From: Aurantiochytrium sp. KH105
Lineage: Eukaryota; Sar; Bigyra; Thraustochytrida; Thraustochytriidae
Direction of reading: 5' to 3'
Assembly (NCBI GenBank): GCA_003116975.1
Contig: BGKB01000001.1
Location: forward strand, 558,001 to 622,000
Length of the DNA stretch: 64,000 nt
The stretch's first letter is position 1. The number at the start of each line of letters is the position of its first letter. Position numbers and translations under genes: made by a program. The notes beneath the pieces are model-generated. The model ran no database searches. It was not told the origin of the DNA and saw nothing but the letters and a program-made list of their open reading frames with translations. Below, piece by piece: positions 28,958 to 39,440 of the stretch.

Positions 28958-29989
28958 ATGAGAGCGTACGCTGCCTTCACATTGGCTTCGGCCGCTCTTC
29001 TCGGCGTCGTCGCCGCCGAGACCGCTGAGGAAGAAGAAGTCATCCTTGACATCTCCAGCCCGGAGTGTGTCGAGGACGCTGTCGTGTACGATGGCTCCAT
29101 CGTCGAGGCTTTCGAACTCGACGATTTGGCCACTGTAGACGAGTGCTACTCACTGTGCATCGCCGTCGAAAACTGCACCGCGTGGTCCTTCTTCGACGCA
29201 TCCAGCGCTAACAAGACCTGCGAGCTCTTTGACTCAGTGGATGACATGTACGCCGACGCCGACTACGTCTCTGGCCCGCGCGAGTGCTCGAATATGACAT
29301 ACACGGACGCACCGACCGCGGCACCGACGAGCTCCCCAACGCTCTCGCCGGCAATGGTCTGTGGCGGCTCCCCTAGCGACGTCGTTTTCCTGGTCGATAC
29401 GAGTACGATGATGTCCGTCGCGAACATCAACGAGGTCAAGGACTTCATTGCAGAAATGGCTGCTGCTTTCTACATTGGCACCGGCGAGGACCAGTCTCGA
29501 ATCGCCGTTGTCACCTACGCCGCGGACGCCGAGGTGCTCTGGGATTTCACCGCGCCTGAGGCTAGCAACGTCACTCTCCTCCTTGAGGCGCTCGAAAGCG
29601 ACCTGTACCGCTCCTCGCAACGCTCGCGCGGACTCGGAGGTGGTGTTGCCCTTGTCAACGAGCTCCTTTCGAACACTCCTGTTCGTGAAGGCGCTTCGCG
29701 AACCGTTGTTGCATTGGCGTCCACCAATCCGAACACTGGGAACAGCTGCTCGAGCTATGGCTACTCGCGAAGCCCGAGGGTATGTGTGCGCAACGCCGCC
29801 GACGACCTTGTGCGAGGCCCTGACGACGAGCTCGGTACGGATGACGATGTTTTTCTTGTGGACATCAGGTTCAGGTCCAGTGTCTACAACAACCTTTACA
29901 ACAACAACGAAAACTACCAGATGACCGTCAGTGCTTCGCGCTTGACGTCCAGGACGGATGACGTTCTTGCCGAGGTATGCAGCCTGTAG
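28958..29989 (+). CDS. Secreted PAN-VWA protein with degenerate metal site
   Basis: 343 residues. The frame is open further upstream, but the ATG at 28958 starts a clear signal peptide (AAFTLASAALLGVVAAE) and follows a T-poor repeat leader. One PAN-like domain (about residues 35-108) ends VSGPREC, then a short APT linker, then a VWA from about residue 140. The VWA keeps the fold markers: DVVFLVDTS, the W-D-F-T segment, RTVVAL and the GTDDDVFLV strand. Its MIDAS is broken: DxSxS reads DTSTM at 147, the central threonine region reads LGGGV, and the TDG aspartate is serine (about S255). Metal-dependent ligand binding is therefore unlikely. The two cysteines of the family-specific insert are kept. 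Confidence 0.88.
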   Translation: MRAYAAFTLASAALLGVVAAETAEEEEVILDISSPECVEDAVVYDGSIVEAFELDDLATVDECYSLCIAVENCTAWSFFDASSANKTCELFDSVDDMYADADYVSGPRECSNMTYTDAPTAAPTSSPTLSPAMVCGGSPSDVVFLVDTSTMMSVANINEVKDFIAEMAAAFYIGTGEDQSRIAVVTYAADAEVLWDFTAPEASNVTLLLEALESDLYRSSQRSRGLGGGVALVNELLSNTPVREGASRTVVALASTNPNTGNSCSSYGYSRSPRVCVRNAADDLVRGPDDELGTDDDVFLVDIRFRSSVYNNLYNNNENYQMTVSASRLTSRTDDVLAEVCSL

Positions 29990-31111
29990 ATGGCTGGTTC
30001 CTTGTCTCTGATCATTTGCCAATTTTTGTATGTACTCGATACTAGCCAGCATGTTTTCTTTTTTGGTCTCCCATTCCTTCTTGACAGCATTTGGCAGCAT
30101 GTCACGGTGCTTGCTAGCTCAATTTTCTTTTGTTCTTTGTTTCTTTGTTTTTATACAAGGGGAAAACACAGGTGCAGACTCGAGCGAACGTTCTGACCAA
30201 AGCTGCGCCTGATTTCGAAGTAGGGCAAGTGAAGCCTTGCCTAGCCCAAGGACAATGATGATCGCTCGAGCACATCCTCTAGGTCCCATTTTCATGCCTG
30301 AAAGATCTAGAAGCCAGCCTCGTCTTGCGCAAATTCCTTCAAGCTTCTAGTCAAAACGTTGCGAGGCGAACTGTCTTTCCCTCTAATAAAAAGAAAAAAA
30401 AAGAAAAAGAGAAGAAGATGCCAAGCTTGGGATGACAATGGCCTCTCGGAATCTCTGATCAGGCTTGAAATCCAGCCACGCCGCGCGCAAAGATCGACTC
30501 CCCGCACGCAAACAGATGAAACATGTCAAATTTTATTTCCTCCTCCAAAATACGCAATGTAATGTAAGGGACACTGGGCCGCTCAGAGGTCTCCCCAGAA
30601 GTCAGCCACGGAACCAAAAATGAATGGCGCGCTTGAGAGTTTCTTACGCCGACTACTAGTACATTTCAGCGGGAACGACGCGTCGAGTCACCCACCAACC
30701 TCCCTGGGCAAGTGGAGCCTGGATGAACACTTATCGCTCGGGAGCCTTTCTGAGAGTCAGCCGAGCCTAAGCCCGCATGCTACTCGCAACGAGAAATGAG
30801 TGCCGCGTCTGCGACCGGCTCAGGCCTGGCTGTGCGCAGCAAAAGCCTGATTTGCTCTCAAGTGGGTGGTGGGTGCAGATTTTTTTTTATTCGCCAAAGC
30901 TCGAGTCCCCGGACGCTCACTTTGATACGCGTTTTCAAGGGACGCAAGAGCGTTGAGAAAAGTGCGACCAGCACCACGAGCGAAGCAGCCCTGCTCTTCA
31001 TAGAGGTCCCTCGTTCTGAGGCCTTGATGGTAAACGAGGGCATGGGCGCTATGCTAGGCGCGGCAAGGAGAAGCCATGGCGCGACCTCGCGGATGAGCCT
31101 GGACGGTCAGT

Positions 31112-31174
31112 CGCTATTTCGGGAAAGAGCGCCCGGGACGGCGGGGCAGCCGATCGCTTTTTCGGGAAAAAGCG
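31112..31174. repeat. Two tandem 20-bp palindromes (CGCTTTTTCGGGAAAAAGCG type)
   Basis: At 31155-31174 a perfect inverted repeat (9-base arms, GG centre) and at 31112-31131 a near-identical copy with one mismatch in its arms. The start points are 43 bases apart. This is consistent with paired binding sites for a dimeric factor or with hairpins. Confidence 0.8.
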
Positions 31175-31942
31175 TCCGGCGGATAAAAAAAACGTGAAGT
31201 AAATAAATTTGCTGAGGTTTTTGCGCAGTATTTCGCGCCGAAGAAGCCAACGTGGTTTCCCGACTCAGCTTAATCGACGAGTGGGTAGTCGTTTAGAATA
31301 TTCTTGCGCGAAGCCTCCTCGCGATCGTAGATCATCGGAAAAGAACGAGCAAGAGATGACGAGAATGCTCTCCTTGACTCTTCCGCGAACGCCACCAGAC
31401 TGTCCTTGCGTACGTTGCACCGTATTCCAAAGAGCTCGTCTCGATCGGTCGGCTGGCTGACTGGTTGGTTGGAAGAGCCAGCCCGTCGAGTGGGGGGGCG
31501 AGAGAGTCTAATTCTCCGTGGCGAACGACACCACTGTCGCACGTTGAATTTAGCCAACCTCCGTTTGATGGCGACATTGCTTGGCAAGCCAACTCGCGGG
31601 TTGCCAATCTGAGCACAAGACTGGATTATGATCTTAAACCCCAATGCCTCTTTGTCTCGCAACATGACTCTGAGGCACAGACTCGGAACACGTCTTGTCT
31701 TCACAGTCAGTGAGACGCAGTTTGCCCACTGCCCGACTTAGCGGTAGGTCAAAATGATGCTATCCCCGCAGTCGACTGACTCCCTGCGTCAGGAAGGCCA
31801 CGCGGTCCTAGTTTGGTAAGAGGATCAAAATGATTTACACCCTACGGGCACTGTGAACAGCACCCCCTTCGCTCGCAATGATCTCGTGAAGACTTCGCCC
31901 TTCCTTGCTTTGGTAAGGAGGAAAATCTATTACAGACTCCCA

Positions 31943-31962
31943 CCAGCCATGTCCATGGCTGG
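31943..31962. repeat. Short perfect inverted repeat
   Basis: CCAGCCATG and its complement CATGGCTGG are separated by two bases. It could fold as a hairpin, but a single short palindrome in 2.7 kb may be chance. Confidence 0.6.
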
Positions 31963-32600
31963 GAGATGCGGGGAAAGGGGCCCTGCAGTTCCATTACTGA
32001 TCCCTACAGTACCTTGACCATCTTAAGGGCGGTTAAATGGAGACTGCGCGGGCTGCCCGGGAGCACCTTCGCGCGCATAGAAACGGCATCGTAAAATGTT
32101 CTGACGCGCCGGCGTAAAGCGTCTGGGAAAATGAACGGATGGCCATGCGACCGATCGAGGTGGTCGGAGAAGTAAAGGAAGGCACAGCGTGCACCGTTGC
32201 GCCCGGCACTCGCTTCTCTCCTTCTGGGATTTTAGCAACGCACAAATACCCCGAAGCTAAAGCGTCGCAAATGAGAATGATTAGTAAGGAGAGCTGAAAG
32301 GACGAGTTCGAGTTCGGGATTTTCGGTAAGCCTGGAGAGACTTTAACATTCCGTTCGATCTGAAAACCTTTGCTCGAATCGTGTCCCCAAGGTTCCGTTC
32401 GAGCATGGCACTCGAAATTTTCTTGCGAGTGGGACACTACTCTAAATGATAGCACGACTCCGACCGCGAAAGAGGTACCGGCCTGAAGATTTCTCGTTCC
32501 CGTACTTACATTTGCGTATTCGAGGATAATGATGCCCTTGCTTTCCCGGTGCGGCCCGCGTGCAAGAGGTCAGCAAACCAGAAACCTCAAGAACCTCCAA

Positions 32601-32675
32601 GGCAAGGCAAGGCAAGGCAAGGCAAGGCAAGGCAAGGCAAGGCAAGGCAAGGCAAGGCAAGGCAAGGCAAGGCAA
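32601..32675 (+). repeat. (GGCAA)15 repeat directly upstream of a start codon
   Basis: Fifteen exact pentamers end 13 bases before the ATG at 32689, so the repeat is almost certainly in the 5' leader of the mRNA. Shorter GGCAA runs occur in the leader of the gene at 28958. Confidence 0.95.
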
Positions 32676-32688
32676 GCCAGGCTGAGCC

Positions 32689-34638
32689 ATGTGGCCATCA
32701 TCCAAGGGCTTGACGATCTGCGTTATAGCAAGCTCTGCTCTTTTCCTGTCTGCCCAAGGCAAAGAGCTTCGTCATCGCGATCTCATCGTTGGTGACATCA
32801 TTGATGACATCGTTGATCCAATCGTCGACATCATCGACGGCGTGAGCTGCTTTGTGGTTGGCTTGCTCAGCTCCGATGACGCCCTCGTAGCTCTGATCGA
32901 AGCCGACGCCGAGGTGTCAACGGCCGCTCTCTGTCTTGAAGCGTGCTCCAAGGAGACAGACTGCAATTTTTGGAGCTTTTACGAGAACCCTGCGGATGAG
33001 GATGACTATTGCTGCAAGCTCTTCAGCACGGTCGTCTCGCTGGACGTAAGCGTCACGTTGAGTCTTTCTGGCTCCAAATCATGTGCAGCAACCCCAGAAC
33101 CGACGATGAGCCCCGTGGTTGTCAAAGAAGACTGCTATATGACGAGTTACAAGGTCGATGCGGATGCGACCCTTGAAGTTTACTCTGATGACTCAAGCGC
33201 TTGCACAGTCGAGCAGTGCCATGCCAAGTGCGTAGCACACGCATCGTGCAGATACTGGACCTTTCACGATGACAGTCCGAGCACTCTCTGCAAGCTTTAC
33301 GATGTCATCAACGGATTCAAAGAGAAAGGCATTGCATTTACTACAGGTCCCAAGGTTTGTACGGATGCCCCTACGCCCAGTCCCACGAACGCACCCACAC
33401 GTGTGCCCACGAACGCTCCGGTCGAAGACACTCCAGTTCCCACTCGCTCGCCCACAAGCGAAGAGGAGGAGGAAGAAGATGACGATGATGAGCCGGTGAA
33501 TGCCTGCCAGGCAGCTCGTGTAGAGTACAAGGGTGGCAAAACCATCAAGTCGCTTTCGGGCATTCCAAGCTCGCTTGACTGCGCAGAGGCTTGCCTTGAG
33601 TACGAAGAGTGCACGGGCTGGACATGGAAGAGCGACGGAAAGTGTTGGCTGCTAAAAAAGAACTTCAAGGCGAAAAATGGTCGGACGGGTTACTTTTCCG
33701 GGCCTCGCGAATGCCCCAAGGACGTTGCTTGCGAGGTGCAATTTGCAGAGTACACGGGCGGAAAGGACATTGCCCGAATCAACGATGTCAAAAGTGCAGC
33801 AGAGTGTGCAGCCAAATGCATCATCAACGGCGATTGCGAAACATGGACCTGGCGAAGCGACAAAGAATTGTGCACGCTTCGCAAAGAGACCAAGTCAAGT
33901 AGCAAGACGCGTCACGCATACTTTTTCACAGGTACAAAAGAAGACTGCGCCGAGTACGAACTGCCCTCCACTGGGCCCACGCCCGCGCCCACGCTTTCGC
34001 CCTTGACGGATGGCGACGACTGCGACTATCCAATCAACGACGTTCTTTTCATTTTGGACGGCTCTGGATCTACGGACAGCAAGGAGTGGCGTGACATAAG
34101 GCGTTTCGTGCGTCAGCTCAGTACTTCTTTCGACGTGTCGAGCTCCACGACGCGTCTTGGTGCCGTGCGCTTTTCGACGGAAATCGACATCGATTGGACG
34201 TTTGATGATGATCGAGCCCTCGATTGGGACCTTTTCCAGAGCTCTGTAGGCGCACTGACAGCAGATGGAGCGGGATCCGCGACGGGCGGCGGCTTGATTG
34301 CTGCCCAAGACGTTTTTGACGATTCCTCAATCAGAGAGGGCACTCACAAGCGAGTTGCAATTCTTATTTCGAGTGGGAAGCCGAACAAGATCACGGATTG
34401 CAAGGACGCCGGCTATTCGAAGAACGGGAAGAAGTGCGCCAAGGAAGCGGGCCTCGATTTGCGCAAGGGCGCTGATGGTATCGAAGGTACCGAAGACGAT
34501 GTTTTTCTCATTCATGTTCGCGTTGGTAAGGTTGTTCCTAGGTCGCTCTTTGGTCGCAAGGAGGATCTTTTTGTGCAACTTAACGAAGATGACGTTGCTG
34601 CAAGTGCTAGTCTCGTGATTGGCGAGATTTGCACATGA
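32689..34638 (+). CDS. Secreted PAN(x4)-VWA protein, partly degenerate metal site
   Basis: 649 residues from the first ATG after the GGCAA repeat, with a signal peptide (LTICVIASSALFLSAQG). PAN1 and PAN2 occupy about residues 53-230, followed by a short T-P linker and an acidic E/D run (about 262-277). PAN3 (CQAARVEYKGGK type) and PAN4 (CEVQFAEYTGGKD type) follow, then a TP linker and a C-terminal VWA from about residue 445. DGSGS (D457) and the threonine of SATGGG are intact, but the TDG aspartate is serine (SSG, about S562), so the metal site is incomplete. The insert keeps its cysteines and the acidic GTEDD loop before the strand VFLIHVRVG. Closest in layout to the next gene (36120-38231), probably a tandem duplicate. 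Confidence 0.9.
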   Translation: MWPSSKGLTICVIASSALFLSAQGKELRHRDLIVGDIIDDIVDPIVDIIDGVSCFVVGLLSSDDALVALIEADAEVSTAALCLEACSKETDCNFWSFYENPADEDDYCCKLFSTVVSLDVSVTLSLSGSKSCAATPEPTMSPVVVKEDCYMTSYKVDADATLEVYSDDSSACTVEQCHAKCVAHASCRYWTFHDDSPSTLCKLYDVINGFKEKGIAFTTGPKVCTDAPTPSPTNAPTRVPTNAPVEDTPVPTRSPTSEEEEEEDDDDEPVNACQAARVEYKGGKTIKSLSGIPSSLDCAEACLEYEECTGWTWKSDGKCWLLKKNFKAKNGRTGYFSGPRECPKDVACEVQFAEYTGGKDIARINDVKSAAECAAKCIINGDCETWTWRSDKELCTLRKETKSSSKTRHAYFFTGTKEDCAEYELPSTGPTPAPTLSPLTDGDDCDYPINDVLFILDGSGSTDSKEWRDIRRFVRQLSTSFDVSSSTTRLGAVRFSTEIDIDWTFDDDRALDWDLFQSSVGALTADGAGSATGGGLIAAQDVFDDSSIREGTHKRVAILISSGKPNKITDCKDAGYSKNGKKCAKEAGLDLRKGADGIEGTEDDVFLIHVRVGKVVPRSLFGRKEDLFVQLNEDDVAASASLVIGEICT

Positions 34639-36119
34639 GCAATTGGACACCTTCAACACTACTTTTCACTAGTACTATCAGTACAAACCAATTTTGCTCC
34701 TTTTCGAGATATACTGCACACGCATTGCCAAAAGCTTTGCTTTCCTTGTTGTCGCTGCTTTTTAAAATTCGAGAAACCCAGCGAATTTATGTTGGACAGA
34801 GGATGCAACAAGTAACGAAGCTTAAGCTGACGACGAATCGCGTCCATTGAGGGAAATGATCTGGATTTTGAAATGGAAATGAATGGTTGGCTGCCGATGC
34901 CGGTGACTCGTCTGTCCCAAAGAAAAAAAGGCCCGTCAGTTGCTTGTGTCAAGATTTGAAACCGTTCACACGTGATTCGTGCCGGACTATGCCCACGTCA
35001 GGCCGTTGAACTTGCCTCAGGTGGACTGGCGCAGCGTCTTTGGTATTGTGTGGCCGGGAATAATTGGTTGGTGGGGCCACTTCTATACACGTTTTGAAAA
35101 AGTTTTTTGACTTGGGTTGCTTGATCGAGAACCGCGCCGCTTCTCCCAGGATGAGACATCGTCGTTCATGGACACCTACAGACGTTTCGGGGTCCATGGA
35201 TGCGGCGTCGACTCATTGTCCCGTCTATCGATCATTGAGCACGATCGCGTATAAAGTTCATGGACACCTGCAGACGTTTCGGGGTCCATGGACGCGGCGT
35301 CGACTCATTGTCCTGTGTATCGATCATTGGGCACGCACACGATCGCGTGTATATCTTCCAGTTGCTTTTCGCATTTCCAAAGAAGGTGCTAACTCGTCCC
35401 TTCCTCCGAGGACGCGAAGCTTGTCCCGATGGAGTGACTTCTTCCCCGAGCATCTGCGGACGCATTAGAGTTCACGGACACGGTGTCGGGTTTTTGTACC
35501 GCATGTACAAACGATTGTGTTCGGACGCGCCCACAAACACAAGCTCTCCTAGTTTTGTATCAACTTGGACTAGATTGCTGTGCACCGTATGGAACCTCGC
35601 GCTGGAAATATTGGCGCACGAACTTGACGGGAGGCGTCAGCTAGTCCCGGAGTCCAGGATCCTTGGCCCGGGACAATACGAAAGTCCCAAAGGGACGAGG
35701 GACGAGCGGAAACCTTGACACGCGTCCCCACACCAGATTGGAAAAAAGAAGCCGGTTTGCACACAGACCCCTGGATAGCATAGGAGCTTTGTGTGCACGG
35801 GACTGTATGTTCGGACAAACCCATTGAACCGGCCACGCGCGCCCAGAGAGAGATGGCGAGGCGATGGGCTGAATAGTCTTGCTGGGGGTGATTACTCTTG
35901 TCCCAAAAGAACCTTCAAGAGACCAAAGGAGTCGGTTCTCACACCAATCATTCATCGTGCATCTGAACGCATCGCGCACACGCCGAAGCATCGCGCGCGC
36001 GCGCGCCAAAGCAAACCCAGAACTCGAACAAGCCAAGCAAGAACAAGCAACCAATCAAACTCAGAAGCGCCAACAAGCACAGCTGAAAAGCAGCCAAAAG
36101 CAAGACAAGTAGAAGGAAA
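34639..36119. other. Spacer with a 92-bp tandem duplication
   Basis: About 1.5 kb with no supportable gene; frames at 35064-35718 run through the duplication and show no domain. An alternating GC run lies near 35995-36007. The last 115 bases are rich in CAAGCAA and AAGCA and poor in T, and are taken as the leader of the next gene. Confidence 0.5.
35165..35352. repeat. 92-bp imperfect tandem duplication
   Basis: The segment from 35165 (TTCATGGACACCT) recurs from 35257 with a few substitutions and a small insertion. Each copy contains GACGTTTCGGGGTCCATGGA and CGGCGTCGACTCATTGTC. A weaker third start is visible near 35470. Confidence 0.85.
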
Positions 36120-38231
36120 ATGCCGAGCATGTCTCGTCTTGCCGTGTGCTTCCTTTTCTTAGGAGCATCCGGCGTCTCCCACGTCATGGGAAAGGACTCC
36201 CTGAGACGTTCGCTTGATGAACTTGAGCATTGCCATGTGGTTGGCCATTACGTTGGAAGAACAATTGTCACAGAAAACGCTAAGGATGGGAGTCTGGACA
36301 CTCCTGAACAGTGCCACCAGTTGTGCAAGACACGCGACGAATGCAGCTTCTGGACATGGTACAATCCTAACCATGAAAATGGAAACTACCATTGCAAGCT
36401 GTTAAGTAGCGAACGGGATCTCCAAACACACGGTCAGTTTCGGCACTACGTGTCCGGTCCCAAGTACTGCACAAACGCACCGACGCCAAGCCCGACACCC
36501 GCACCGACGCCAAGCCCGACACCCGCACCGACGCCAAGCCCGACACCCGCACCGACGCCAAGCCCGACTCTCGCACCGACGCTCAGTCCCGTGACGGTGA
36601 AACCCGATTGCTACACTTCCCGGCTCGAGTACACGGGTGAGCAGACGGTGGACTACTTTCCGAATGACGAAGGCATTCAGAGCCCGGAGCAGTGCCACGC
36701 CAAGTGCGTCGAGATCGAGAAGTGCAACTACTGGACCTTTTTTGACGGCTCGAGCAACCAGCACTGCAAGCTCTGGGGGGAGGTGACGGGGACGAAAAAC
36801 AAGGGTAACGCGTACACCATTGGTCCCAAGATCTGCACGGACGCGCCCACGCCTTCCCCGACGCCCGCGCCCACGCCTGCGCCCACGCCCGCGCCCACGC
36901 CTGCGCCCACGCCTGCGCCCACGCCTGCGCCCACACCGGCCCCCACGCCTGCGCCCACGCCTGCCCCCACACCCGCACCCACACCAGCCCCCACGCCGGC
37001 GCCCACGCCGAGTCCCACGCCGAGTCCCACGCCGGGCCCGACACCGGCGCCCGTGGAGGAGGTGGTGGTGGCCAGCGCGACGGAGTGCATGACCGCGGAC
37101 GTGCGGTACGTCAAGGGCAAGACGATCAAGAAGCACGAGGGCGTGGAAAGCGCCGAGGTCTGCGCGGAGACCTGCCTTGAGTACGACGACTGCACCGGGT
37201 GGACATGGCGCGAAGACGGCCGATGCTGGATCATGGGCAAGAACTTTAAGCCCAAGAGCGGGCAGGAGGGCTACTTCTCCGGGCCGCGCGTGTGCCCGAG
37301 CGACCCGGAGTGCGAGCTGCAATTCCAAGAGTTCCACGGCGGCGACGACGTAGACACTATCAAGAAGATCGACTCTGCGGCGGAGTGCGCGACCCTGTGC
37401 AACGAGAACGACGAGTGCGAGACGTGGACGTGGCGGAGCAATAAGGCGCTGTGCAAGCTGCGCAAGAACACGGACGCGGAGACCACGGATCGCGACGCGT
37501 ACTACTTTACCGGAGAGAAAGCCAACTGCGGCGCGTACTCTTTGGCCTCGCTCGTCCCGACCACAGCGCCGACGCTGTCGCCGCTCGCGAGCGGCTCCCC
37601 GTGCGAAGACCCCATCAACGATGTCTTGTTCATCATGGACGGCTCCGGGTCCACCGACAGCAAGGAATGGCGCGACATGAAGCACTTCGTGCGCCAGCTC
37701 AGCACTGCGTTTCAGGTCTCCAGCTCGGCGACCCGCCTTGCCCTCTTGCGCTTCTCTACGGAAACCACGGTGGAGTGGACCTTCTCCGAAGAAGAGGCTC
37801 AGGACTTGGACCTCTTTCAGGAGGCGGTCGATGCTCTCGAAGCCGAAGGTACCGGATCCGCGATTGGATCAGGAGTGATTGCCGGGCAGAACATGTTCGA
37901 AGCGTTTCCCATCCGTGAGGGCACCCACAAGCGCGTTGCGATCGTCATTACCAGCGGCAAGCCCAACAAGGGTACGGATTGCAAGGCTGCCGGGTACTCG
38001 AAGAAGGGCAAGAAGTGCGCCACCCAGGCAGGCCTCGACCTGCTCAAGGGCGCCGATGGCATCGAGGGCACGGAAGATGACATTTACCTGGTGCACGTTC
38101 GAGTCGGATACGAGGTTCCGCGCAAGCTCTTTGATGGCAAGGAGGACCTTTTCATCCAGCTTGATGATGACGACGTGGTTGGGGACGCGGACTATGTCGT
38201 CGCCAATATGTGCACGATTTCCCAGTCCTAA
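36120..38231 (+). CDS. Secreted PAN(x4)-VWA protein with PAPT stalk and degenerate metal site
   Basis: 703 residues with a signal peptide ([19 protein letters not shown]). PAN1 (about 38-119) is followed by a short PAPTPSPT linker, PAN2 (about 161-238), a longer PAPT stalk, then PAN3 and PAN4 (about 323-474) and a VWA from about residue 495. The first metal motif is intact (DGSGS, D507), but the central threonine is isoleucine (SAIGSG) and the TDG aspartate is serine (TSG, about S612). The insert loop GTEDDIYLV is kept. It resembles the preceding gene in domain order and in the sequence of PAN3, PAN4 and VWA. Its base composition is clearly GC-richer than its neighbour's in the second half, which may reflect conversion or different codon choice. 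Confidence 0.9.
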   Translation: MPSMSRLAVCFLFLGASGVSHVMGKDSLRRSLDELEHCHVVGHYVGRTIVTENAKDGSLDTPEQCHQLCKTRDECSFWTWYNPNHENGNYHCKLLSSERDLQTHGQFRHYVSGPKYCTNAPTPSPTPAPTPSPTPAPTPSPTPAPTPSPTLAPTLSPVTVKPDCYTSRLEYTGEQTVDYFPNDEGIQSPEQCHAKCVEIEKCNYWTFFDGSSNQHCKLWGEVTGTKNKGNAYTIGPKICTDAPTPSPTPAPTPAPTPAPTPAPTPAPTPAPTPAPTPAPTPAPTPAPTPAPTPAPTPSPTPSPTPGPTPAPVEEVVVASATECMTADVRYVKGKTIKKHEGVESAEVCAETCLEYDDCTGWTWREDGRCWIMGKNFKPKSGQEGYFSGPRVCPSDPECELQFQEFHGGDDVDTIKKIDSAAECATLCNENDECETWTWRSNKALCKLRKNTDAETTDRDAYYFTGEKANCGAYSLASLVPTTAPTLSPLASGSPCEDPINDVLFIMDGSGSTDSKEWRDMKHFVRQLSTAFQVSSSATRLALLRFSTETTVEWTFSEEEAQDLDLFQEAVDALEAEGTGSAIGSGVIAGQNMFEAFPIREGTHKRVAIVITSGKPNKGTDCKAAGYSKKGKKCATQAGLDLLKGADGIEGTEDDIYLVHVRVGYEVPRKLFDGKEDLFIQLDDDDVVGDADYVVANMCTISQS
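36838..37045 (+). repeat. Coding tandem repeat (PTPA stalk)
   Basis: About 14 units of 12 bases (CCCACGCCTGCG and variants) encode P-T-P-A, changing to P-T-P-S and P-T-P-G at the 3' end, between PAN2 and PAN3. Confidence 0.92.
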
Positions 38232-39440
38232 ATTTCTTCCTTTCTTATCGTAAACCTCTGCGGTAACGTAAATGATGTTCTTCATATTCCTCTTTTTGAG
38301 CAACGCGTGACTGCGAAATGGTACCTTGACGAAAGTTATGGGACAGTCTGAAAGATACCCTTGCCGAAGGGACCAAATGCTGGTCCTTCAACATCTAGAA
38401 AGCCAAGTATCGATTAATCAACATTCCCCCGCATCACTGATATTGTGGTAGACCGCGTATCGCGAATTGGCATCTGCGTTATTTTTTTTGGACGATCGTG
38501 CAAGCCCAAGGCTGAAATTTTCATCGCCGCGTCCTTTTCATTCTTCGTAATTCTTCGCTTGCCGCTTGCTTACTACTGCATCGCTCTTTTTACATGCCCT
38601 GCAGAGAGCAATAGGCCTACTCCGTCCCTAGGCGGACGAAAAATAAAATAAAAATACAATGGCCCACCCCAGGTAACCCACCGCGGGCGCGCACCGGCTC
38701 GTGTGGGGCACCCACCAGTGCTCGGGAGACCGTCTTCCGCATTCAGGTGCCTTTTTGTTTGTGTTGTTTGTGCTTTTTTCATAGTCAAAGTAAATTGGAT
38801 GTTCCGTTGGAGAGAATTGCGCCCTGTACTCAATCGGCCGCGCTTGATGAGTCGATGAGGGCAGGGAACTGGCGACTGAAGCAATGGCGAGCAAGGACCA
38901 AAGTTCGGGCCTTCTATAGGCATCATTCGCCACGACCCGTCGAAGCTAGGTTCTTGTCCCGGGCCATCACTACGCAGCATTTGTGCATACCTCATCGCTG
39001 GCGTCCACGGGATCACAGAGATGAACCATGTGACATTCCCTAATTTGAGGAAGTATCTTCTTCGGGACGCTTTGGCTCTCCCGACCTCTTCATGTTAATG
39101 TGAACTTGATTGGAAAACCATGGAAGATGTTGTCCCGCGCCCAAAACTTTCTTTCGATGCATAAAATTCCAAAGCGTCCGCGGCGCGGTCCGACGAGCCC
39201 ACCAGGCTTCTTCTCGCTGCTTGTGTTGGCACTGGGAATTCTTTGGCAAGTTGTGATGATCCCGGACTTTCGCGACGGCTTTCCGTAGAGATGAGAATGT
39301 ACCGCGGCTCTTTGAGGATTCACTGAGAAGCCTCGAATGACGAAATTATTCGAGGATGGATCGTGTGCGGAGCGAGCAAACCCGAAATAAAGCCCAACCC
39401 AAAGACTCGAGCCTGAACTACAAATTCATTCGAGGGCATA
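38232..39440. other. Spacer between PAN/VWA genes
   Basis: About 1.2 kb. I see no gene: the frames at 38573-39323 are short, overlapping and without domains. There is AT-rich sequence near 38636-38660 with AATAAAATAAAAAT, which could serve as a distal polyadenylation region. Confidence 0.5.

Larger units (their letters stand above)
29990..32688. other. Longest gene-poor stretch in the cluster
   Basis: About 2.7 kb. Small frames (for example 30796-31197 and 31270-31704) have no domain, no signal peptide and no good start context, so I do not call them. Visible structure: paired palindromes near 31112-31174, a short perfect hairpin at 31943-31962, and the GGCAA repeat just before the next gene. 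It could hold a non-coding RNA or decayed sequence; nothing decides this by eye. Confidence 0.5.

Noticed and set aside
30796-31197. 133-codon plus-strand frame in the gene-poor stretch
   Set aside because: No domain, no signal peptide, and it overlaps the palindromes; too short to trust without expression data.
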